From the NCBI RefSeq assembly GCF_002237655.1, contig NZ_NOKT01000018.1:62001-126000 (forward strand): a DNA stretch of 64,000 nucleotides, read 5' to 3'. Of this stretch, positions 36,321 through 44,100 are shown piece after piece. Each line of letters begins with the position of its first letter. The first letter of the stretch is position 1. The DNA is from Streptomyces sp. XY006. GTDB taxonomy: Bacteria > Actinomycetota > Actinomycetes > Streptomycetales > Streptomycetaceae. The notes under the pieces are model-generated. The model was not told where the DNA came from. It saw nothing but the letters and a program-made list of their open reading frames with translations, and searched no databases. The position numbers were made by a program, and so were the translations under genes.

Positions 36321-37457
36321 GTGACGCACGACGACGCTCCGCTGCTGGCGGACCTCATGCCGTGGTCCGTCGCACCGCCGCGGCTCGGCCGGGGCTGGCC
36401 GGCGGGACCCGACGCGGCGTCCCTGAAGGCCCGCTGGGACGCCCTGGTGAAGGCCGAGGGGCCCGACCGTGAGGCCCTGTTCGAGCCGAGCCGCTCGCGC
36501 ACGCTGCACACCGCGGTCGGTCAGCTGCCCGGCCGCGCGGACAGCGGCACGGAGAAGCTGGTCCGCGCCTCGGGTCCGTGCCCGGAGCCGGTGCGGGTGC
36601 TGTACGCGCCCTTCGACGAGCAGTGGCTGATCCCCGACCAGCGGCTGATCGACGCCGCCCGGCCGGAGCTGTGGCGGGTCGTGGACGAGCGGCAGGTCTT
36701 CCTGACGGAGACGCCGGAGGCCGTCCTGGTCACCTCGCTGCTCCCGCTGCTGCGCCCCGGCCGCGTCCGCCCGCTGTTCCGGCGGCCCGGCGGCCTGGAG
36801 CCGAACCTGGCTCCGGGACTCCTGGAGCACCTGGGCAGCCGTCTGGGGTCCGTCCCCGCACCGCTGGACGTCGTGGCCTGGATCACGGCGACGGTCCGCC
36901 CCGACCTCACCGTCCCGCTCACCGGGGACGCCGACGCGTGGCAGCGGGGTCTGGAGCACGGCCACCGGCTGGTGTGGCTGATGCGCCGCGACGGCGAGCG
37001 CCCGAAGCTCCCGGGCGGCCGCCGCCCCTACGTCCGCGCCCCGCTGCCCTCCCGGCCCGTGGCCCTGCGCTACGACCGGGACGAGGAGGCGCTGCTGCTG
37101 GACGAGGGCCGCATCTCCCCGGTGCCGCCGGAGGCCTGGGACTACGAGGTGGGTGGTGTGCGCGTCCTGGAGCAGTGGTTCGCGGCCCGGGTCACCGCTC
37201 CCGAGCCGGGCACGCTGGCGGCGATCCGCCCGGCGACCTGGCCGCAGACCTGGACGTCGGAGCTCCTGGAGCTGATCACGGTCCTGGCGCTGCTGGCCGA
37301 GCTGCGCCCGCCGGCGGAGACGCCGGTCCCCGACCCGGTCACGGCGGCGGAGCTGCGCGCGGCGGGCGTGCTCCCCGTGCCGGCGGCGGCCCGCCGTCCC
37401 GCCTCGGTCCTGGGCGGCCCGGAGGAAGGCCCCGAGGGGCAGCTCGCGCTGCTCTAG
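36321..37457 (+). CDS. Orphan type-ISP restriction/modification C-terminal domain protein
   Basis: 378 aa. VRVLYAPFDEQWLIPDQRLIDAARPELWRVVDERQVFL and WDYEVGGVRVLEQWFAARV...TWTSELLELITVLALLAEL resemble the C-terminal specificity part of single-chain type ISP (LlaBIII-like) enzymes. There is no helicase motif, no nuclease PD-ExK, and no methyltransferase NPPY or GxG motif in it or next to it, so this is a stand-alone piece. The GTG start was chosen because TACGAT sits 7 nt upstream (leaderless pattern); an ATG 9 bp earlier is possible. The match is from motif memory and moderate. Confidence 0.6.
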   Translation: MTHDDAPLLADLMPWSVAPPRLGRGWPAGPDAASLKARWDALVKAEGPDREALFEPSRSRTLHTAVGQLPGRADSGTEKLVRASGPCPEPVRVLYAPFDEQWLIPDQRLIDAARPELWRVVDERQVFLTETPEAVLVTSLLPLLRPGRVRPLFRRPGGLEPNLAPGLLEHLGSRLGSVPAPLDVVAWITATVRPDLTVPLTGDADAWQRGLEHGHRLVWLMRRDGERPKLPGGRRPYVRAPLPSRPVALRYDRDEEALLLDEGRISPVPPEAWDYEVGGVRVLEQWFAARVTAPEPGTLAAIRPATWPQTWTSELLELITVLALLAELRPPAETPVPDPVTAAELRAAGVLPVPAAARRPASVLGGPEEGPEGQLALL

Positions 37458-37474
37458 TCCCGGACCGCGTCCCG

Positions 37475-37660
37475 CTACCGGGCGACGAACGCGGTGGGGC
37501 CGTCGAGCAGCATGGCGCTGCCCTCTTCGGCCATGTCGCGCTCCTCGGCGGTGTCACAGGCCCGGTGCAGCACGATCCGTGCGCGGTCGCCGTCCTCCGG
37601 GTGCAGTTCCATGGTCATGGCGGCCGGCTCCGGCCTGCCGGGCACGTCCCTGCCGATCAC
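37475..37660 (-). pseudogene. Possible remnant of an SRPBCC (AHSA1-like) gene
   Basis: 61-aa open frame ending in a sequence like the C-terminal helix of SRPBCC proteins (TMELHPEDGDRARIVLHRACDT, then EERDMAEEGSAMLLDG). The expected 80-90 residue N-terminal part is missing; that space is the end of the TetR gene. No SD. It may be the decayed second gene of a TetR-SRPBCC pair, or chance. Confidence 0.35.
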
Positions 37661-37739
37661 CGGGCGCCGACGGTCCGTCGAGCCGCTGCCGCCGCCCCCT
37701 TCGCCTCCGGGAGCGGAGAACTCATCGGTGCCGTCGGGG

Positions 37740-38456
37740 TCAGCGCCGTTCCGGGTCGAAGGCGTCGAGGACGCGTTCGAGCGCCCGGCGGAAGACCTCC
37801 TCCAGATCGACCGGCCCGCTCTGCTCGGCGAAGGCCGCGGCCAGCCGCGGGTAGGCGCCGGTGGCCACCTGTCTGCCCAGGTAGGCCATGCGGACGGCGT
37901 TCTCCTCCTCCACGGACCACGGCACGGAGCGGGTGCGCTCGACGGTCGCGATGTCGTTCGCGGTGTAGGTCGTCACGACGCCGTTGAGCAGGGCGATCAG
38001 CTCGGTCTTCGTGCCGGCCGGGACGTCGAGCGGTTCGAGGCAGGCCAGGCAGTGCTCCAGGTAGCGCAGGGTGTTGGGGCTGAAGCCGAGAACGCCGGCC
38101 ATCAGCCGCGGCACCCAGGTGTGGCGGCGCATGATGGCCCGGGTCTCCGCCGCGTTGCGGAGCATGTCGGCGCGCCAGTCGCCCGTGGGCTCGAAGAGCT
38201 CGTGCTCGGCGCCGACCGCGTCGAGCATGAGCTCGTACAGGTCCTCCTTGCGGGGGACGTGGTTGTACAGCGACATCGTGCCGCAGCCCAGCTCCGCGGC
38301 GATGTGCCGCATCGACACCGCGTCCAGCCCCCGCTCGTCCGCGATCCGCACCGCCGCCGCCGCGATGTCGGCGCGGGTGAACGCCGGCTTCGGCCCACGG
38401 CCGGTGCGCTCGGGGCGCGCCCAGATCACTTCGGGTACGGCCGCTCGGCCCGCCAT
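37740..38456 (-). CDS. TetR-family regulator divergent from an ABC exporter
   Basis: 238 aa. HTH near residues 30-75 (ADERGLDAVSMRHIAAELGCGTMSLYNHVPRKEDLYELM). The C-terminal domain (TetR_C_1 type) has RRHTWVPRLMAGVLGFSPNTLRYLEHCLACLE and ALLNGVVTTYTANDIATVERTR. GAGG lies 9 bp before the ATG. Two TACGTAC operators (38485 and 38528) sit between and into the divergent ABC gene; the regulator most likely represses the exporter and itself until a drug binds. Confidence 0.92.
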   Translation of the reverse strand: MAGRAAVPEVIWARPERTGRGPKPAFTRADIAAAAVRIADERGLDAVSMRHIAAELGCGTMSLYNHVPRKEDLYELMLDAVGAEHELFEPTGDWRADMLRNAAETRAIMRRHTWVPRLMAGVLGFSPNTLRYLEHCLACLEPLDVPAGTKTELIALLNGVVTTYTANDIATVERTRSVPWSVEEENAVRMAYLGRQVATGAYPRLAAAFAEQSGPVDLEEVFRRALERVLDAFDPERR

Positions 38457-38484
38457 CGGTCATCACCTCGGCCACCATCCTAGT

Positions 38485-38501
38485 TACGTACACCGTACGT
38501 A
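38485..38501. promoter_or_regulatory. TetR operator 1 of the ABC exporter
   Basis: TACGTACACCGTACGTA: perfect 7-bp arms, 3-nt centre, in the 63-bp gap between the two start codons. Confidence 0.75.
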
Positions 38502-38519
38502 GTGCGCTATGGTCACGCC

Positions 38520-39521
38520 ATGACTTCTACGTACGCTGTACTTAGTGAGGGTCTCGAAAAGCGGTTCGGGGAAGTCCACGCCCTGCGCGGGCTGGACCTG
38601 GCGGTGGCCGAGGGGACGGTGTGCGGGGTCCTCGGACCGAACGGAGCGGGCAAGACCACGGCCGTGCGGCTGCTGACCACGCTGCTGCGGCCGGACGCCG
38701 GTTCCGCCCGGGTGGCCGGGCACGACCTCGTCCGCGAGGCCGCCGCGGTCCGCCGCCGGATCGCCGTCACCGGTCAGGAGACCTCGATCGACGTCGACCT
38801 CACCGGCCGCCAGAACCTCCGGCTGTTCGGCCGGCTGCACCGGGTGCGCGGTCCGGCCGGACGGACCGAGGAGCTCCTCGACCGCTTCGGCCTGACGGAG
38901 GCCGCCGACCGGCCCGCCGCCACCTACTCGGGCGGCATGCGCCGCCGCCTGGACCTGGCCGCGAGTCTGATCCGCCGCCCCGACGTGCTGTTCCTGGACG
39001 AGCCGACGACCGGTCTCGACCCGGCCAGCCGCACCGCCATCCGGCACGTGGTGCGCGGCCTGGCCGACGAGGGCACCACCGTGCTGCTCACCACGCAGTA
39101 CCTGGAGGAGGCCGACCGGCTCGCCGACGACATCGCCCTGGTGGACCGCGGCCGGGTCGCGCACACCGGGTCCCCGGCACAGCTGAAGGCGCTCGTCGGG
39201 GCGCACGCCGAGGTCGTCGTGACGGACGCGGACGTGCTCGCCGCGGCCGCGGGCGTACTCGACCGGCTGACGGGCGCGCAGCCGTCGTTCGACCGCGAGC
39301 GCAACGCCGTGGGCGCGGTCAGCACGGACCCGACGCTCACCCTGCCCGTGCTGGTGCGCGCCCTGGACGCGGCGGGCGTGCCCCTGCTCGACGTGAGCCT
39401 GCGGCCCCCGACGCTCGACGACGTGTTCCTGCGCCTCACCGAGACCGGCGGAACCGAGACCACCGAGACCGAGACCACCGCGGCCGGGACCGCCGGCGAA
39501 GTGAAGGAGCGTGCCGCATGA
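38520..39521 (+). CDS. DrrA-like ABC exporter ATPase
   Basis: 333 aa. Walker A GPNGAGKTT (Lys45), signature YSGGMRRRLDLA, Walker B VLFLDEPTTGLDP, H-loop LLTTQYLEEADRLAD and the C-terminal DrrA-type domain (LRPPTLDDVFLRLTE). A Thr/Glu-rich tail (TETTETETTAAG) precedes the stop. Daunorubicin-resistance-like drug efflux with the permease encoded next, coupled by an ATGA overlap. No clear SD before the ATG, which may be leaderless (TATGGT 5 nt upstream). Confidence 0.92.
   Translation: MTSTYAVLSEGLEKRFGEVHALRGLDLAVAEGTVCGVLGPNGAGKTTAVRLLTTLLRPDAGSARVAGHDLVREAAAVRRRIAVTGQETSIDVDLTGRQNLRLFGRLHRVRGPAGRTEELLDRFGLTEAADRPAATYSGGMRRRLDLAASLIRRPDVLFLDEPTTGLDPASRTAIRHVVRGLADEGTTVLLTTQYLEEADRLADDIALVDRGRVAHTGSPAQLKALVGAHAEVVVTDADVLAAAAGVLDRLTGAQPSFDRERNAVGAVSTDPTLTLPVLVRALDAAGVPLLDVSLRPPTLDDVFLRLTETGGTETTETETTAAGTAGEVKERAA
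38528..38544. promoter_or_regulatory. TetR operator 2, inside the ABC ATPase coding start
   Basis: TACGTACGCTGTACTTA: same spacing, one arm mismatch. It covers codons 3-9 of the ATPase gene (peptide STYAVLS). Confidence 0.65.
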
Positions 39522-40300
39522 GCATGCTGGCGTACGACGGGACCGCGATGCTGGGCCGCCAGTTGCTGCGGATGCGGAACAACCCGGGCCTGCTGATCCT
39601 CACCCAGACGATGCCGGTCAGCATGCTGCTGTTCTTCGGCTACGTCTTCGGCAGCGCGCTGGCGATGCCGGGCGAGGCCTACCGGTCGTTCCTGGTGCCG
39701 GGCCTGCTGGTGGCGACCGCCGCGGGCGGGGTCATGACCGGCATGTTCCAGGCGGCGCAGGACACGCACCGGGGCGTCGCGAACCGCTTGCGCACGCTGC
39801 CGATGAGCCGGGCGGCCGTACCGCTGGGGCAGGCCGCCGCCGACGTGGTGGTGACGGCCGCCGGCACGGTGCCGTTCCTGCTGGTGGGGCTGGCGGTGGG
39901 CTGGCGCGTGGAGGGCGGGCCGCTGCGCGCGGCGGGGGCCTTGGGCCTGCTGCTGCTGTTCCGGTTCGCGTGCACGTGGGCGGGGATGTATCTCGGCCTG
40001 CTCACCCGGAACGAGGAGGCGGCCGGTCAGCTCGGCGGGGCGACGTTCCTGCTGCCGCTGCTGTCCAGCGCGTACATCCCGGCCGGCGGACTGCCGGGCT
40101 GGCTGCGGACGGTCGCCGAGTGGAATCCGATCAGCGCGGTGGCGACGGCCCTGCGGGACCTCTTCGGCAACGCCCCGGTGCCCGACGGGGCGGCCTGGCC
40201 GGTGGCCCACCCCGTCGCGGGGTCACTGCTGTGGTGTGCGGTGCTGCTCGGGGTGTTCGTGCCGCTGGCCGTGCGCCGGTACGCGCACGGGGAGCGGTGA
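39518..40300 (+). CDS. ABC-2 type exporter permease (DrrB-like)
   Basis: 260 aa with six hydrophobic segments (LLILTQTMPVSMLLFFGYVFG, FLVPGLLVATAAGGVMTGMF, VVVTAAGTVPFLLVGLAVGW, and so on to LLWCAVLLGVFVPLAV). DrrB marks: NRLRTLPMSRAAVPLGQAAADV and PLLSSAYIPAGGLPGWLRTVAEWNPISAV. Partner of the preceding ATPase in the inner membrane. AAGGAG upstream; start overlaps the ATPase stop. Substrate unknown; the TetR ligand would be the best clue. Confidence 0.92.
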   Translation: MSMLAYDGTAMLGRQLLRMRNNPGLLILTQTMPVSMLLFFGYVFGSALAMPGEAYRSFLVPGLLVATAAGGVMTGMFQAAQDTHRGVANRLRTLPMSRAAVPLGQAAADVVVTAAGTVPFLLVGLAVGWRVEGGPLRAAGALGLLLLFRFACTWAGMYLGLLTRNEEAAGQLGGATFLLPLLSSAYIPAGGLPGWLRTVAEWNPISAVATALRDLFGNAPVPDGAAWPVAHPVAGSLLWCAVLLGVFVPLAVRRYAHGER

Positions 40301-40480
40301 GCGGGCGGCACTGAGAGCCGGGCCGCGCGGAGCCCCCGTCACTGCCGGGTGGGTCGGGACACCGACGGGGGGAGTACCGCGCTCGGGAACACACCTGGCG
40401 CCGCTGCGTGCCGCGGGGATGACGGACGACGAGTGCGCAGCGTGCGCCGGGGGGCGGTGTGACCGCCCGAGCGCGGGCCC

Positions 40481-40747
40481 CTACCTGCTGCCGAAGAGCG
40501 AACGGCGCAGCCGGCGCAGCGGCGCGAACAGCGAGACGCGACGCACGCGCGCGCCCCTGCCGCTGCGGTCGTGCGGCTGACGCGCGGTCAGTTCACGCAT
40601 CAGCGAGGTCGCCTCGACCGTCTCCCGCTGCGGGACGGCGGGACCGCCGAGCACCGAGAGGTGGCGGTCGAGGCGCGAACTGGTCGCGCTGCTCCCGCAG
40701 GTGATCGCAGGGACCCTCGCCCTGCTGCGCACTGTTATCTGTTCCAT
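40481..40747 (-). CDS. Small basic hypothetical protein
   Basis: 88 aa, start ATG (MEQITVRSRARVPAI) with GGGGAG 4 bp upstream. Two Arg-rich stretches, the last RVRRVSLFAPLRRLRRSLFGSR being amphipathic. No recognised domain. It is downstream of the anti-sigma gene on the same strand but has its own start region. Confidence 0.6.
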   Translation of the reverse strand: MEQITVRSRARVPAITCGSSATSSRLDRHLSVLGGPAVPQRETVEATSLMRELTARQPHDRSGRGARVRRVSLFAPLRRLRRSLFGSR

Positions 40748-40873
40748 GTCACTCCCCACCCGTACGAGTCCACCCGGCCCGGGCAGGTTAACCCTATCTC
40801 CCCGTCCGGGCACACGTGTATCGCGGTCACAGGATTCACCTTCCCCGTAAGGGGGTTGACGATGTATCCCCGA

Positions 40874-41689
40874 TCACTCTCCGAATCCGACAGATTTCAG
40901 GGCGAGTTGGACGATCGGCTGCGTAGTGGGCTGCGGCGATCCCCCGGCGGGCTCGACGGTCACGGCCAGTGACGTCGCGGAGGTGCCGAGACCCGTCGCG
41001 ACCAGCGGCGTGTCGCTCCGGAAGACGCCCAGGGAGCGTGGTTGCGCGCCCGGGCGCATGAGCCACAACTGGTGCACGCGGCCGCCCGGCGGGGCGCCGT
41101 ATCCGCCGAGGGTGACCACCGCACTCCCCTCCGTGGCGGAAGCGATCACTCCGATCGTGCGGCCCCGGGCGTCCCGTCCGCTGCTCGCCCGGGCGTCCGG
41201 AGCTGCGAGAACGTGGGCGATCTCACGTGACCGGTCGCGCTCGGCGGTCAGTTCGTCCTGGGTCCGGTTCGCCTGCACGGCGAACAGCGAGGCGACGACC
41301 AGAGCCGCGGCGGCGGTGGCCGTGGCGAAGGGCACGAACAGCGGGAGGCGGCGCCGCGCCCGCTGCCGGGGCGGCGGCTGGGCGCCCCACACGTGCGGCG
41401 GCAACTGCGGCGCACGCGCGCGTGCCGTCTCGCGCGCCTCCTGCGGCGCGGGGTCCTGCGGCGTCGTCCGGACGGCGGCCATCACCCGGTCGCGCAGCGC
41501 GGCCGGGGCCGGGGCGGCGGTGGACCAGGCGAGCCGGACGGCGTCCTCGGACAGGGCGCGCACCTCGGCGGCGCAGCGGTCGCAGCCCTTCAGGTGCTTC
41601 TCGAAGCGGACCCGCTCGGGCGGTTCGAGGGCGTCGAGCGCGTAGGGCGCGGCGAGCGAGTGCAGGTCCTCGCGGCGGAACAGGCTCAT
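40874..41689 (-). CDS. rskA: RskA-like membrane anti-sigma factor
   Basis: 271 aa. The N-terminal zinc-associated anti-sigma motif H-x3-C-x2-C is in FEKHLKGCDRCAAEV (residues about 27-40). One membrane helix (LFVPFATATAAAALVVASLFAV, near 115-135). The outer C-terminal domain has the RskA pattern GYGAPPGGRVHQLWLMRPGAQPRSLGVF. The ATG overlaps the stop of the sigma gene as ATGA, so the two are made together. Like RskA of Mycobacterium it should hold the sigma factor until regulated proteolysis in the membrane. The inducing signal is unknown. Confidence 0.9.
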   Translation of the reverse strand: MSLFRREDLHSLAAPYALDALEPPERVRFEKHLKGCDRCAAEVRALSEDAVRLAWSTAAPAPAALRDRVMAAVRTTPQDPAPQEARETARARAPQLPPHVWGAQPPPRQRARRRLPLFVPFATATAAAALVVASLFAVQANRTQDELTAERDRSREIAHVLAAPDARASSGRDARGRTIGVIASATEGSAVVTLGGYGAPPGGRVHQLWLMRPGAQPRSLGVFRSDTPLVATGLGTSATSLAVTVEPAGGSPQPTTQPIVQLALKSVGFGE

Positions 41690-42270
41690 GCCACGCCTCC
41701 CAGGCATTCGCGCATCCGGGTCAGCCCGTCGCGCATCCGGGTCTTGACCGTGCCGAGCGGCAGGGAGAGCTGCTCGGCCACCTCGCGGTAGGTGTAGCCC
41801 TCGTAGTAGGCGAGGGTGACGGACTGGCGCTGCAGGACCGTGAGCCGGTCCAGGCAGCGGCGCACCCACTCGCGTTCCAGGCCCGCCTCGACCTCCTCGG
41901 TGACGTGGTCGAAGGCCGGCTGCCCGGAGCGCAGGGCCTCACGCTGCTCACGCTCCCCGGCCGCGCGGGCGCTGCGCACCCGGTCGACGGCCCGGCGGTG
42001 GGCCAGGGTGAGGATCCAGGACATGGCGCTGCCGCGCCCCGGATCGAACTTCGCGGCGGACCGCCACAGTTCGAGCAGCACCTCCTGAGCCACCTCTTCC
42101 GACTGGGCGGGGTCGCGCACCACACGCCGTACGAGCCCGAACACCGGGCCGGACACCAGTCCGTACAGATCCTCGAACGCCTTCTGGTCCCCGCTCGCCA
42201 CGAGCAGCAGCAGTTCGTCCGCCTCCACTCGGTCCCCCTCTCCGAGGCCGCACCGGGCCTGTCCCCTCAT
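41686..42270 (-). CDS. sigK: ECF sigma factor, SigK-like
   Basis: 194 aa. Sigma region 2 (AFEDLYGLVSGPVFGLVRRVVRDPAQSEEVAQEVLLELWR, FDPGRGSAMSWILTLAHRRAVDRVR) and region 4 (LQRQSVTLAYYEGYTYREVAEQLSLPLGTVKTRMRDGLTRMRECL). The start at MRGQARC was preferred because a SigK-type promoter (CCATCC, 15 nt, GCGAAT) places transcription start at this ATG, that is leaderless. Upstream in-frame ATG and GTG codons lie in the promoter. Coupled to rskA; divergent from DUF4331, whose promoter carries the same elements. Confidence 0.88.
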   Translation of the reverse strand: MRGQARCGLGEGDRVEADELLLLVASGDQKAFEDLYGLVSGPVFGLVRRVVRDPAQSEEVAQEVLLELWRSAAKFDPGRGSAMSWILTLAHRRAVDRVRSARAAGEREQREALRSGQPAFDHVTEEVEAGLEREWVRRCLDRLTVLQRQSVTLAYYEGYTYREVAEQLSLPLGTVKTRMRDGLTRMRECLGGVA

Positions 42271-42277
42271 ACGAGGC

Positions 42278-42304
42278 ATTCGCAACGCACACACCTCCGG
42301 ATGG
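42278..42304 (-). promoter_or_regulatory. Candidate SigK autoregulated promoter
   Basis: CCATCC, 15-nt spacer, GCGAAT, then 7 nt to the ATG. Resembles the mycobacterial SigK consensus CCATCC/CCGAAT with a slightly shorter spacer. Confidence 0.55.
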
Positions 42305-42389
42305 GGTTACGGATCAGCGCGCCGAAAACGCGGGTCGCCGACGATGAAACAACTTTTCAGACGCGCCGTAAGAACGTTTGAGATTCGAC

Positions 42390-42416
42390 CAATCCGCTTC
42401 GCCGGCCGCTCCGAAG
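42390..42416 (+). promoter_or_regulatory. Candidate SigK promoter of the DUF4331 operon
   Basis: CAATCC, 15-nt spacer, CCGAAG; 38 bp before the DUF4331 start, leaving room for GGAGG at 42441. Confidence 0.5.
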
Positions 42417-42454
42417 GGTGTGTGTCAGGCAAGTTGGCACGGAGGACGGACGGC

Positions 42455-43987
42455 ATGACACCTATCTCCAGGACCGGTGCGGGACGCGGCAGCATCGCGA
42501 CCGCGATCTGTGGTGCGCTGGCCGCCGGCGGGCTCACGGCCGCCGGCGTGACCGCGCTGGAACCTGAGGCGGCCTCCGCCTCCAGTCACCGGGAGGCCCC
42601 GCTGATCTCGGGGACCCCGCAGTACGACAACACGGACGTGTACGCGTTCGTCAGCCCGGACAAGCCGGACACGACGACCATCATCGCCAACTGGATCCCC
42701 TTCGAGGAACCGGCCGGCGGGCCCAACTTCTTCACCTTCGCCGAGGACGCGCAGTACGACCTGCGCATCGACAGCGACGGGGACGCGCAGGAAGACCTGC
42801 TGTTCCGCTACACGTTCAAGACGCACACGAAGAACGACAAGACGTTCCTCTACAACACCGGCCCGGTCGAGAGCCTCGACGACCCGGACCTCAACATCAC
42901 GCAGACGTACGACGTCGAACTGATCAAGCTGCGCCACCTGAAGGCGGTGTCGAAGACCAAGATCGCCGACGACGTGCCGGTGGCTCCCTCGAACGTCGGC
43001 AAGGCGTCGATGCCGGACTACAACACCCTGCGCAAGCAGGCGGTGCACAAGCTCGCCGGGGGCGCGCAGACGTTCGCCGGTCAGGCCGACGACCCGTTCT
43101 TCCTGGACCTGCGCGTCTTCGACCTGCTGTACGGCGGGAACCTCTCCGAGGTCGGCAACGACACGCTCAAGGGCTACAACGTCAACTCCATAGCCCTGCA
43201 GGTCCCGAGCAGCTTCCTCACCACGTCCCACGACCAGCCGGTCGTCGGCATCTGGTCCACGACCCAGCGCAAGAACGCGCGCGGCTACTTCTCGCAGGTC
43301 TCGCGCCTGGGCAACCCGCTGGTCAACGAGGTCGTCAACCCGATCAAGGACAAGGACAAGTTCAACGCGTCCGCGCCCCGGGACGACGCCCAGTTCCTGA
43401 AGAACGTCACCAACCCGGAGCTGCCGAAGCTCATCGAGGCGATCTACAAGATCCCGGCTCCGGACGAGCCGCGCAACGACCTGGTCGACGTCTTCCTCAA
43501 GGGCGTCAAGGACCTCAACCAGCCGCCGCACGTGACGCCGTCGGAGCAGCTGCGGCTCAACACGTCGATCAAGCCTGCCGCCAAGCCCAAGCGGCTGGGC
43601 GTCCTGGACGGGGACACCGCGGGCTTCCCGAACGGCCGCCGCCTCACCGACGACGTGATCGACGCCTCGCTCCAGGTCGTCGAGGGTGAGCTGCTGGGCG
43701 CGAAGAACGACCTGGGTGACGCGGTCGACAAGAACGACAAGGCGTTCGAGAAGTCCTTCCCGTACGTCGCGCTGCCGACGGAGGGTTCGCGCGGTCCGCT
43801 CGCCAAGGGCGTGGACGGCGGCAACGACGTCCGCAGCCAGCTGGGCGACGCGCTCCAGCCGGCCGGTGCGCAGGGCTCGGACGACATGCGCCTGATCGCC
43901 GCGTCCGCCGGCGCCGGGGCGGGCGGCATCGTCCTGATCGGCGCGGCCCTGATGTGGTGGCGCCGCATGCGGAACCGGGCGTACTGA
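42455..43987 (+). CDS. Secreted DUF4331 protein with C-terminal anchor
   Basis: 510 aa. Signal peptide about 1-42 (IATAICGALAAGGLTAAGVTA), mature start near ASASSHREAP. The DUF4331 signature SSHREAPLISGTPQYDNTDVYAFVSPD follows; many Asp-rich turns (DSDGDAQED) suggest Ca2+ binding. A membrane helix near the end (GAGGIVLIGAALMWWRRMRNRAY) anchors it outside. Biochemical role unknown. GGAGG upstream. First gene of a probable operon with the TPR protein and metal transporter, divergent from the SigK/RskA pair. Confidence 0.85.
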   Translation: MTPISRTGAGRGSIATAICGALAAGGLTAAGVTALEPEAASASSHREAPLISGTPQYDNTDVYAFVSPDKPDTTTIIANWIPFEEPAGGPNFFTFAEDAQYDLRIDSDGDAQEDLLFRYTFKTHTKNDKTFLYNTGPVESLDDPDLNITQTYDVELIKLRHLKAVSKTKIADDVPVAPSNVGKASMPDYNTLRKQAVHKLAGGAQTFAGQADDPFFLDLRVFDLLYGGNLSEVGNDTLKGYNVNSIALQVPSSFLTTSHDQPVVGIWSTTQRKNARGYFSQVSRLGNPLVNEVVNPIKDKDKFNASAPRDDAQFLKNVTNPELPKLIEAIYKIPAPDEPRNDLVDVFLKGVKDLNQPPHVTPSEQLRLNTSIKPAAKPKRLGVLDGDTAGFPNGRRLTDDVIDASLQVVEGELLGAKNDLGDAVDKNDKAFEKSFPYVALPTEGSRGPLAKGVDGGNDVRSQLGDALQPAGAQGSDDMRLIAASAGAGAGGIVLIGAALMWWRRMRNRAY

Positions 43988-44100
43988 CCGTACCGGCCCC
44001 TTCCGCTCCCGACTGGCGCGGTCCGTCCCCCACCCCCCACGGCACGGGCCGCGCCGCCGGCTCCCGCATCACCACCCGCAGATCCGACCGAGGAGAGGTC

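Noticed and set aside
40301..40480. Extra small gene downstream of the ABC permease
   Set aside because: Only short frames without SD; nothing beyond GC-rich spacer could be supported.
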